63,275 bases of DNA from Lampropedia hyalina DSM 16112 (GTDB lineage: Bacteria > Pseudomonadota > Gammaproteobacteria > Burkholderiales > Burkholderiaceae_C). Positions 56,349-63,275 of this stretch are shown here, one piece after another. Position numbers and translations under genes: made by a program. The first letter of the stretch is position 1, and each line of letters starts with the position of its first letter. The notes under the pieces were generated by a model, which worked only from the letters and a program-made list of their open reading frames with translations, did not search any database and was not told the origin of the DNA. The stretch spans positions 40,638 to 103,912 of the forward strand of contig NZ_FQUZ01000009.1 in assembly GCF_900129055.1 (NCBI RefSeq). Direction: 5' to 3'.

Positions 56349-56397
56349 CCAGTACAGTACCGATACAATTTGTGCGATAGTTGCCGCACTGTACTGG
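56349..56397. promoter_or_regulatory. Inverted-repeat operator in lysE/mocR gap
   Basis: Perfect arms CCAGTACAGT (56349-56358) and ACTGTACTGG (56388-56397), 29 bp apart, in the 119-bp gap between the divergent genes; a further ACTGTA occurs near 56333. MocR/PdxR-type proteins bind such widely spaced repeats. Confidence 0.65.
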
Positions 56398-56406
56398 TGA
56401 AAATTC

Positions 56407-57915
56407 ATGAAAAGTCTTCTGGTCGATGCCTTTGAGCCACCCCAACGCGACAGCGACCGCACCCTGACCGAGCAGATCGTCGCCATGATGATCCACCGCC
56501 TGCGCACATTGGGTCTGCGCCCCGGCAGCCGCCTGCCTTCCATTCGGGCGATGGCACAGCATCTGGGCGTCAGCCGCTTCACGGTCATCGAAGCCTATGA
56601 ACAACTGGTGACCCAGGGCTGGTTGCAGGCGCGCCAGGGTGCGGGCTACTTCGTCTGTTCCCGTGCCGTGCCCAGCGACCAGGGCGTGCTGGACCCCCGC
56701 GCTGGCTCGCACCGGCTGGTGCCGGACATGCCCCAGCAGTTGAACGTGGCATGGCTGTTGAACAATACGCTGCGGGATGTGGGCAGCGGGGGACTCTCTG
56801 CCTCCTGTCAGACCGTGTGCACCCACCACACGCCCCGCACTGAGAGCAGCGGTTTCGTGCCGGGTTCCTCGGCCCTGCTGCCGCACCAGTGGCTGGATGC
56901 CGACCTGCTGGCCGCTGCCATGCGCAGCGTAGGACGCTCCTCCTGCACTTCGGTGCTGGGTTATGGCCAGCCGCAAGGCTACGCGCCACTGCGTGCCAGC
57001 ATGGCCGCGCACCTGCAAAGCCTGGGCATTCCCGCTGACCCCCAGCGCAACCTGCTGCTGACCAGCGGTGTCACCCACGCCGTCGATCTGGTGCTGCGCG
57101 TGCTCACCAGTCCGGGCGATGCCGTGCTGGTCGAAGACCCGGCCTGGTTTCTGGTTTTTGGCCGCCTGGCCGCTGCCGGAGTGCGGGTGCTGGGCGTGCC
57201 GCGCACCCCCGAAGGGCCGGACTTGCAGGTGCTGGAAAACCTGGCACGGCTGCACCGCCCGCGCCTGTTCATCATCAACAGCGCGGTGCACAACCCCACC
57301 GGCCACAGCCTCTCGGCCCGCTCGGCCTATGCGGTACTCAAGCTGGCCGAAGAGCTGGACTTCCATGTTTTCGAGGACGATACCTATGGCGAGCTGCACC
57401 CCGGCGGAGCCATTCGGCTGGCCGCACTGGATGGCCTGCAACGCGTGCTGCACGCAGGCGGCTTCTCCAAGACCCTGGCCGCCGGAATGCGGGTGGCCTA
57501 CATGGCCGCCGCCCCGGAGTTGATTGCCAACCTCACCGATCTCAAGCTGCTGTCCGGTCTCACGACCCCTGAACTGCCCGAACGCGTGATTCAGCAGATT
57601 CTGTCATCCGGCCAGTACCACCGGCATGTGCAGCGGGTGCGCTCCCAGGTGGATGCCGCCCGGCACGAATGCCTGCGCCGGTTTGCCGCACTGGGACTGC
57701 GCATCGAACCCGAGCCAGTGGCAGGCATGTTCCTGTGGATGGACTGCCAGCAGGACAGCGAGCAACTGGCCCGCCGCGCCGCCGCCGAAGGGCTGCTGCT
57801 GGCTCCCGGCAGCCTGTTCTCGCCTGCCCAGGCCCCGGATTCGCACATTCGTTTTTCCGTGGCGATTGCGCAAAATCCACAGGCATGGGCCGTGGTGGAG
57901 CGGCTGTTGCGCTGA
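56407..57915 (+). CDS. MocR-type (GntR-aminotransferase) PLP regulator
   Basis: 502 aa. N-terminal GntR winged helix (about 20-85; LTEQIVAMMIHRLR, GSRLPSIRAMAQHLGVSRFT) joined by a long linker to a class-I aminotransferase-like domain with the PLP-binding lysine in GGFSKTLAAGMRVAY and conserved NPTGHSLS and EDDTYGE. MocR proteins sense PLP, amino acids or amines and usually regulate a divergent neighbour, here the LysE exporter. Closed by a terminator at 57956. Confidence 0.92.
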   Translation: MKSLLVDAFEPPQRDSDRTLTEQIVAMMIHRLRTLGLRPGSRLPSIRAMAQHLGVSRFTVIEAYEQLVTQGWLQARQGAGYFVCSRAVPSDQGVLDPRAGSHRLVPDMPQQLNVAWLLNNTLRDVGSGGLSASCQTVCTHHTPRTESSGFVPGSSALLPHQWLDADLLAAAMRSVGRSSCTSVLGYGQPQGYAPLRASMAAHLQSLGIPADPQRNLLLTSGVTHAVDLVLRVLTSPGDAVLVEDPAWFLVFGRLAAAGVRVLGVPRTPEGPDLQVLENLARLHRPRLFIINSAVHNPTGHSLSARSAYAVLKLAEELDFHVFEDDTYGELHPGGAIRLAALDGLQRVLHAGGFSKTLAAGMRVAYMAAAPELIANLTDLKLLSGLTTPELPERVIQQILSSGQYHRHVQRVRSQVDAARHECLRRFAALGLRIEPEPVAGMFLWMDCQQDSEQLARRAAAEGLLLAPGSLFSPAQAPDSHIRFSVAIAQNPQAWAVVERLLR

Positions 57916-57955
57916 TTCTTGTACCAAAGAGATTTTCATGGGATAATCAACGGTT

Positions 57956-57980
57956 CACCTGAATGAATCAGGTGCTTTTT
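57956..57980 (+). terminator. Terminator after the mocR-type gene
   Basis: 7-bp stem CACCTGA / TCAGGTG with a 5-nt loop followed by CTTTTT. Confidence 0.7.
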
Positions 57981-58116
57981 CATGCCTGTTGTTTGTGTGT
58001 TTGACGCAGCGAAGGCGCAGTTTTTGTCTGGCACGGTTGTCTGCATGTCCTGGTGTCTGGGATCAACCGCTGGCAATTCCCATATTTTCATCCGAGTTCT
58101 TGCGAGGTAGTTCACC

Positions 58117-58254
58117 ATGAAACGCACATACCAACCGTCCAAAATCCGCCGCGCCCGCACCCACGGTTTTCTGGTGCGCATGAAGACCCGTGGCGGTCGT
58201 GCCGTCATCAACGCGCGTCGCGCCAAGGGTCGCAAGCGTCTGGGTCTGGCCTGA
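58117..58254 (+). CDS. rpmH: 50S ribosomal protein L34
   Basis: 45-residue basic protein beginning [20 protein letters not shown] and ending [12 protein letters not shown], the standard bacterial L34. GCGAGG precedes the ATG. First gene of the rpmH-rnpA-yidD-yidC cluster; dnaA, usually divergent from rpmH, is not here. Confidence 0.97.
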   Translation: MKRTYQPSKIRRARTHGFLVRMKTRGGRAVINARRAKGRKRLGLA

Positions 58255-58357
58255 TTTTCTGATCGGCTCTTGCCGCGTGCGCCCTTTGCCGCTCATGCTT
58301 TTGCCATGTTCGGGCAGACGGCCTTGATGCGTGCAATCCGTTGCGCACGCTTTGCCC

Positions 58358-59065
58358 ATGCGCAGGCTTAAAACGCGAGCACAGTTCCAGGCCATGATGG
58401 GCAGTGTCCCATTGGCCAAGACTGCCCGTTTTGTGTTGTATCGCCTGCCGGTTGTTGCGCCCAGTGCGCTGGCCGTGGCGCAGGATGGCTCCGAAGCCAC
58501 TGCCTTGCCAGAGAAAAAACTGCCGGTAGCCGATTTCACACAGGCTCGGCTGGTACTGGAGGCCATGTTGCCCTTGGCGACATCGGCCTCTGTTCGTGCT
58601 GGAGCGCGTGAAGCCACCTGGCTGGGCGCGCTGGTGCCCAAACGCTGGGCCAAGCGTGCCGTCACCCGCAATCTGGTACGCCGCCAGATCGCTGCCGTGC
58701 TGTGCGAGACGCTGTACCGGCCCGACAATCGCTTTTTCATTCCCTCGGAAGACCCGGCAGGCGCACAGCACCTGATGTTCGCCTATCTGGTGCGGATGCG
58801 TGCCAGCTTTCATGCTCCTGCATCGGGTGGATCGCGTGGCAAGAAAGGCAAGGGCCAGCCCGAACGCGACCACAGCCGCACCGAGAATCTGTCTGCCACA
58901 CCGATACTGCGCAGTGCCGCTTCCGAGCTGCTGAAGGCGCAGGTGCGGCAGGAACTGTTGCTGTTGCTGGCACGCGCCGAAGCGACACTGGCAGGGGAGG
59001 GCGACCCCCGCGAGGGGCGAAGACCCCGGCCACCAGCCGCAGGCACGGCGGAAGTTTCGGTATGA
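58358..59065 (+). CDS. rnpA: RNase P protein component, unusually long
   Basis: 235 aa against about 110-160 for the family. The core is recognisable: [14 protein letters not shown] at the start and the RNA-binding RNR helix [13 protein letters not shown]. It is interrupted by an insertion of about 45 residues after FVLYRLPVV (containing [12 protein letters not shown]) and extended by a C-terminal region rich in Gly, Lys and Arg ([12 protein letters not shown]) and ending in [12 protein letters not shown]. It assists RNase P RNA in 5' tRNA maturation. Its TGA overlaps the yidD start. Confidence 0.9.
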   Translation: MRRLKTRAQFQAMMGSVPLAKTARFVLYRLPVVAPSALAVAQDGSEATALPEKKLPVADFTQARLVLEAMLPLATSASVRAGAREATWLGALVPKRWAKRAVTRNLVRRQIAAVLCETLYRPDNRFFIPSEDPAGAQHLMFAYLVRMRASFHAPASGGSRGKKGKGQPERDHSRTENLSATPILRSAASELLKAQVRQELLLLLARAEATLAGEGDPREGRRPRPPAAGTAEVSV

Positions 59066-59349
59066 TGCGCCGACTGCTGATTGCTCTGGTGCGGCTGTAC
59101 CGGCTCACCCTCAGCCCCTGGCTGGGTTCTTCCTGTCGTTTTGTGCCAAGCTGTTCCGTGTATGCCATCGAGGCACTGGAAAAGCATGGCGCGGCGCGGG
59201 GTTCCTGGCTCACCGCCTGTCGCCTGGCGCGTTGCCATCCGTTCTGTGCGGGGGGGCATGACCCGGTACCCGATCGCCCTGCCGGGCTGTTCAGCCGCCT
59301 TGTTCCTCCCAACAACAACCCATCCTCCCCTGACGAGAAGTCCCCATGA
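59062..59349 (+). CDS. yidD: Membrane protein insertion efficiency factor YidD
   Basis: 95 aa. [20 protein letters not shown] followed by [14 protein letters not shown] and [13 protein letters not shown] is the YidD signature with its conserved cysteines. Overlaps rnpA by ATGA and yidC by 4 bp, so all three are translationally coupled. Confidence 0.95.
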   Translation: MMRRLLIALVRLYRLTLSPWLGSSCRFVPSCSVYAIEALEKHGAARGSWLTACRLARCHPFCAGGHDPVPDRPAGLFSRLVPPNNNPSSPDEKSP

Positions 59350-61034
59350 CCGACATTCGCCGCTCTATTCTGTGGATGATCTTTGCCTTTTCGCTGATTC
59401 TGCTGTGGGACCGCTGGCAGATTCACAATGGCCGCAACGCGCTGTTCTTCCCCTCCCCGGCGGCCACGCAGGTGGTGGCCGAGGGCGGTGGCACGACGGG
59501 GGATGCCGCTTCGGTGGCCGTGCCCAGTGCCAGCGGGGCATTGACCCCTTCGGGCACCGTGCCAGTGACCGCAGTGGCCGAGAGCCGTGCTGCGGCGCAG
59601 ACCGTTGAAGTCACCACCGATGTGTATCGCCTGCGCTTCAGCTCCGAAGGCGGCTCGCTGGTGCGCGCCGAACTGCTGGACTACGAGAACAACCAGCGCA
59701 ATGGCAATGTGGTGCTGCTCGATCAGGCCGACGGGCGCACCTATGTGGCGCAGACCGGGCTGATTGGCGGTGCTTTCCCCAATCACCAGAGCACGATGGA
59801 GCTGGTGGAGGGGCCGCGCAGCCTGACCGAAGGGCAGGATACGCTGATCGTGCAGTTCCGCTCGCCCGAAGCCGATGGCGTGCAACTGGTCAAGACATGG
59901 ACACTGCGCCGTGGCTCCTACGACATTCAGGTGGGCCATCAGGTCATCAACCACAGTGGCGCGCCTGTCACCCCGCAGCTCTATATGCAGATCGTGCGCG
60001 ATGGCGAGGAGATCAAGGGCGGCGTGATGTTCACCGGCACCTACACCGGCCCGGCGATCTACAGCGACGAGCAGAAGTTCGAGAAGGTCAAGTTCGAGGA
60101 CATCAGCAAGGGCAAGGCCGATTTCCAGGCCCAGAGCAGCACTGGCTATGTGGCCATGGTGCAGCATTACTTTGCCAGCGCGTGGATTCCACCGGAAGGC
60201 GCGAACCGTGAGAACTTTGCCCGCAAGCTGGGCAGTGATCTGTATTCGGTAGGCTCCATCACCGCATTCCCGACGATTGCCCCCGGCCAGAGCGAACAGC
60301 TCCAGGCCAGCTTCTACACCGGCCCACAGATCGAGAAGCAGCTCGAAGGCATCACGCCGGGGCTGGAGCTGGTGAAGGACTACGGCATGATCAAAGTGCT
60401 GGCCAAGCCCCTGTACTGGCTGCTGGACAGGCTGCACGACCTGATCGGCAACTGGGGCTGGGCCATCGTGGCACTGGTGCTGGTGCTGAAGATTGCTTTC
60501 TACTGGCTCAACGCCAAGGCCTACGGCAGCATGGCCAAGATGAAGGCCATCAACCCCCGCATCATGCAGTTGCGCGAACGCCTGAAGGACAATCCGCAGC
60601 AAATGCAGATGGAGATGATGAAAATCTACCGCGAGGAAAAGGTCAATCCGCTGGGTGGCTGCCTGCCGATTCTCATCCAGATGCCATTTTTCATCGCGCT
60701 GTACTGGGTGCTGCTCTCCAGTGTGGAAATGCGCCATGCACCGTGGATGCTGTGGATTCAGGACTTGTCCATCCCCGACCCATTCTTCATTCTGCCGCTG
60801 CTGATGACCGTCAGCTCGCTGTTGCAGGTGGCCCTCAACCCTGTGCCGCCGGATCCGCTCCAGGCCAAGATGATGTGGTTCATGCCGTTGATCTTCAGCG
60901 TGATGTTCTTCTTCTTCCCGGCGGGTCTGGTGCTGTACTGGCTCACCAACAACATCCTGTCGATTGCCCAGCAGTGGATCATCAACGTCCGCATGGGTGT
61001 GCCGCCGCAGTTCAATCTGCCCAAGTTCAAGTAA
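59346..61034 (+). CDS. yidC: Membrane protein insertase YidC
   Basis: 562-aa inner-membrane insertase. N-terminal helix ([20 protein letters not shown]), large periplasmic P1 domain (about 75-345), then five conserved core helices with the positively charged groove Arg in the first core region, [20 protein letters not shown], and the C-terminal [15 protein letters not shown]. Normal length. Ends with a terminator; mnmE, its usual neighbour, does not follow. Confidence 0.97.
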   Translation: MTDIRRSILWMIFAFSLILLWDRWQIHNGRNALFFPSPAATQVVAEGGGTTGDAASVAVPSASGALTPSGTVPVTAVAESRAAAQTVEVTTDVYRLRFSSEGGSLVRAELLDYENNQRNGNVVLLDQADGRTYVAQTGLIGGAFPNHQSTMELVEGPRSLTEGQDTLIVQFRSPEADGVQLVKTWTLRRGSYDIQVGHQVINHSGAPVTPQLYMQIVRDGEEIKGGVMFTGTYTGPAIYSDEQKFEKVKFEDISKGKADFQAQSSTGYVAMVQHYFASAWIPPEGANRENFARKLGSDLYSVGSITAFPTIAPGQSEQLQASFYTGPQIEKQLEGITPGLELVKDYGMIKVLAKPLYWLLDRLHDLIGNWGWAIVALVLVLKIAFYWLNAKAYGSMAKMKAINPRIMQLRERLKDNPQQMQMEMMKIYREEKVNPLGGCLPILIQMPFFIALYWVLLSSVEMRHAPWMLWIQDLSIPDPFFILPLLMTVSSLLQVALNPVPPDPLQAKMMWFMPLIFSVMFFFFPAGLVLYWLTNNILSIAQQWIINVRMGVPPQFNLPKFK

Positions 61035-61043
61035 TGCCCTCCA

Positions 61044-61067
61044 ACGCCCCGTTTTCGGGGCGTTTTG
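61044..61067 (+). terminator. Terminator after yidC
   Basis: 9-bp stem AACGCCCCG / CGGGGCGTT, TTTT loop, followed by TT. Confidence 0.85.
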
Positions 61068-61294
61068 GCAACTGTAGCGTGGAGATATGCACCGGTTGCC
61101 CCCGAGCGAGGCAGGCCAGAAGCGGCGGATGCCACAGCATTTGCTGTACGATGTAGGCGATCTTGCAACCCGGCTCGCCTGTTTGACACCTGTCTGCCAC
61201 CGTGCATGAATGGTGAAAAATGGTTTTCCAGTGCCTGCTGATCGCTGGTGTTCAGTGGGTCATCCTGTCCAACCCATGCGTTCACGCATGACCA

Positions 61295-62644
61295 ATGCTT
61301 ATGAAAACACAGGTTCATTCACCGCATTTCACCAAGCCTTGTGCCACTGCCTCCACGGTTGCCACAGCCGCTGCTGCTTCCTCTCTCTGGCTGGGCACAC
61401 TGGCCCTGGGCTTGGCTCTGCCGGTGCAGGCACAGACACAGACCCCTGTCACGAATGCCGCCCAGGCCACGCAGCCCACAGCCCTGAAAGTCTCGGAAAT
61501 CGCCTTCGGTCTCGATCACCCCTGGGCCGTGGCATTTTTGCCCGGCGGCGATTACCTTGTGACCGAGCGCAGCGGCCAGATGCGCCTCATCGACGAGCGC
61601 GGGCGGGTCGGTGCGCCGCTGGCGGGCGTGCCCAGGGTAGTGGCCGAAGGTCAGGGTGGTTTGCTGGATTTGGTGCTGGATCGCCAGTTCGAGCAGAACC
61701 GCCGCCTGTTCTTCTGCTTTGCCGAAGCCGACCCGAACAACAGCAGCCGCAACAGCACGGCACTGGCATCGGCCACGCTGGCCGAGAATCGCCAGTCGCT
61801 GGAAAACGTGCAGATCATCTTCCACCAGATGCCGCGCATCAAAAGTGAGCTGCACTTCGGATGCCGCATCGCCCAGTCGCAAGATGGCTCGCTGTTCCTC
61901 GCGCTGGGTGAACGCTCCCATGCCCGCCAGCAGGCACAGCGCACCGGCAACCACCTGGGCAAGATCGTCCACCTGCTGCCCGATGGTTCCCCCCACCCGG
62001 ACAACCCGTTCCTGAACAACGGTGCGGGCGTGCCCGACATCTGGAGCTGGGGGCACCGCAACCCGCAGGGGGCCGTCATCACCCCCGATGGCAAACTCTG
62101 GGTCAATGAACATGGCCCACAGGGTGGCGATGAACTGAACCTCATCGAGCGCGGCAAGAACTACGGCTGGCCCATCATCACCCACGGCCGCAACTACGGC
62201 ATCGGCACCCGCATTGGCGAAGGCACGCACAAGCCCGGCATGGAGCAGCCCGCCTACCAGTGGACACCATCCATAGCCCCTTCCGGCATGGCCTACCTGC
62301 ACAGCGACCGCTACGGGCTGGAGTGGCAGAACAGCCTGTTCATCGGGTCGCTGCGGTTCGGCACCCTGCACCGCATGAGCCTGCACGGCGACACTGCACA
62401 GGAAGAAGAACAACTGCTGCTGGGGCCGGACGAACGCATCCGTGACGTGCGCGAAAGCCCCGACGGCTACCTGTACCTGCTCACCGACAGCCGCAATGGC
62501 CGCCTGCTGCGCATCGAACCGCCCGAACCCGTGGTGGCACCACCGCTGCCGGATGAGGCACCACAGGCCACAGGCACGCAAGCCCCTGACGGGGCCGTAC
62601 CTGCCGGCCCGGTTCTCGCCGTGCCACCGAGCGGTGCGTTGTGA
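61295..62644 (+). CDS. PQQ-dependent aldose sugar dehydrogenase (Asd/YliI type)
   Basis: 449-aa periplasmic beta-propeller enzyme. Signal peptide ends about residue 47 (PVQAQ). Conserved GLDHPWAVAFLPGG, VTERSGQMRLID, LHFGCRIAQS, WSWGHRNPQG and NEHGPQGGDELNLI supply PQQ and substrate contacts of the GSDH family. Oxidises aldoses to lactones. An extra Pro/Ala-rich tail of about 45 residues (PEPVVAPPLPDEAP) follows the propeller. The ATG at 61301 is an alternative start. PQQ synthesis genes are not in the window. Confidence 0.9.
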   Translation: MLMKTQVHSPHFTKPCATASTVATAAAASSLWLGTLALGLALPVQAQTQTPVTNAAQATQPTALKVSEIAFGLDHPWAVAFLPGGDYLVTERSGQMRLIDERGRVGAPLAGVPRVVAEGQGGLLDLVLDRQFEQNRRLFFCFAEADPNNSSRNSTALASATLAENRQSLENVQIIFHQMPRIKSELHFGCRIAQSQDGSLFLALGERSHARQQAQRTGNHLGKIVHLLPDGSPHPDNPFLNNGAGVPDIWSWGHRNPQGAVITPDGKLWVNEHGPQGGDELNLIERGKNYGWPIITHGRNYGIGTRIGEGTHKPGMEQPAYQWTPSIAPSGMAYLHSDRYGLEWQNSLFIGSLRFGTLHRMSLHGDTAQEEEQLLLGPDERIRDVRESPDGYLYLLTDSRNGRLLRIEPPEPVVAPPLPDEAPQATGTQAPDGAVPAGPVLAVPPSGAL

Positions 62645-62774
62645 CGCATGCCTGAAAGGCCGGTGCGCAAGCCCTCAATCCTGCCTGGCCAATCGCACCC
62701 CGTGCATTGGCCCGCAATCATCGGCGAGACTCTCTCGCTGACCCTGTTCCCTGAAAAAAGTCCCCTCGAACCCC

Positions 62775-63275
62775 ATGCCCAAAGCGTTGGTCCTAGCCGA
62801 AAAACCCTCCGTCGCACAGGACATCGTGCGCGCGCTCACGCCGGTCAGCGGCGGCTTCGTCAAGCACGAAGAGCACTTTGAGAACGAACACTACCTGGTC
62901 ACCAGCGCGGTAGGGCATCTGGTGGAAATCCAGGCGCCTGAAGAGTATGACGTCAAGCGCGGCAAATGGAGCTTTGCGCACCTGCCGGTCATCCCGCCGT
63001 ACTTCGCGCTCAAGCCCGTCGAAAAAACCCGCACCCGCCTCAACGCCATCACCCGCCTGGCCAAACGCGCCGACGTCACCGAACTCATCAACGCCTGCGA
63101 CGCCGGGCGCGAAGGCGAACTCATCTTCCGCCTCATCGAACAATACGCCGGCCCCGTGCGCGGCGGCCAGCACCAGGGCCTGGGCAAACCCGTGCGCCGC
63201 CTCTGGCTCCAGTCCATGACCCCCCAGGCCATCCGCGACGGCTTCCAGCACCTGCGCAGCGACACCCAGATGCAA
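62775..63275 (+). CDS. topB: DNA topoisomerase III, N-terminal part
   Basis: 167 residues visible; the gene runs out of the window. The N-terminal TOPRIM domain is clear: KALVLAEKPSVAQDIVRALT with the catalytic Glu, and INACDAGREGELIFRLIEQY with the metal-binding Asp/Glu, then LWLQSMTPQAI. Type IA enzyme that decatenates DNA. TopB homologues are also common on integrative elements, so the identity as the chromosomal copy cannot be judged. Confidence 0.93.
   Translation, partial: MPKALVLAEKPSVAQDIVRALTPVSGGFVKHEEHFENEHYLVTSAVGHLVEIQAPEEYDVKRGKWSFAHLPVIPPYFALKPVEKTRTRLNAITRLAKRADVTELINACDAGREGELIFRLIEQYAGPVRGGQHQGLGKPVRRLWLQSMTPQAIRDGFQHLRSDTQMQ

Noticed and set aside
57916-58116. Replication origin upstream of rpmH
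   Set aside because: No cluster of DnaA boxes and no dnaA gene; only a terminator hairpin and the rpmH leader are present.

Overview
The window looks like chromosome of a GC-rich betaproteobacterium, probably Burkholderiales and Comamonadaceae/Alcaligenaceae-like. This rests on gene content (rpmH-rnpA-yidD-yidC, TldD, Slt70, FixJ-type regulator, CobW protein, AcoR-type sigma54 activator) and protein style; I ran no database search. Most of it is ordinary metabolism and envelope biology, interrupted by accessory patches and small mobile elements.

Layout. 1-7.6 kb: a sensor kinase (cut by the window edge and carrying an in-frame MITE) with its FixJ-like regulator, folD, an acetyltransferase, cca, 5-formyl-THF cyclo-ligase and a Slt70-type transglycosylase. 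7.6-13 kb: an AT-rich accessory patch with a KfrA-like protein, dispersed palindromes, an OmpA/MotB-domain remnant, a three-gene cassette (YkgJ-type Cys-cluster protein, a 147-aa unknown, a glycine-rich membrane protein), a truncated yaaW end and a WYL regulator facing an Xre regulator across paired operators. 13-18 kb: M48 lipoprotein, EIIC-like permease, MFS exporter, an orphan YejB permease and a decayed IS200/IS605 element that keeps the TnpB C-terminus and right-end hairpin. 18-23.7 kb: Kbp, Bfd, a 24-residue membrane peptide, TonB-ExbB-ExbD, PyrD, RpiA and tRNA-Pro(GGG).

23.7-29.7 kb is the most unusual part: three co-directional, tightly packed genes encoding a protein of no recognised family, a trypsin-like/P-loop NTPase fusion and an inactive-looking subtilase fused to a trypsin-like protease. 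It resembles NTPase/protease conflict systems and lies next to the tRNA. 29.7-40 kb: multicopper oxidase, TldD, PBP4, and an oligopeptide-type ABC transporter (two permeases plus a fused double ATPase, no binding protein).

40-53 kb: a catabolic unit. Five genes match the subunit order and sizes of acetophenone carboxylase (Apc1 to Apc5), preceded by a well-spaced sigma54 promoter and a 22-bp perfect palindrome. Nearby are a sigma54 activator, a CobW GTPase, and an Ada protein that has lost three of its four zinc cysteines. 53-57.9 kb: two 266-bp MITEs in opposite orientation bracket an enoyl-CoA-hydratase-family gene and an M23 peptidase, followed by a LysE-type exporter and a divergent MocR regulator. 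57.9-63 kb: rpmH, an unusually long rnpA, yidD, yidC, an aldose-type PQQ dehydrogenase and the start of topB.
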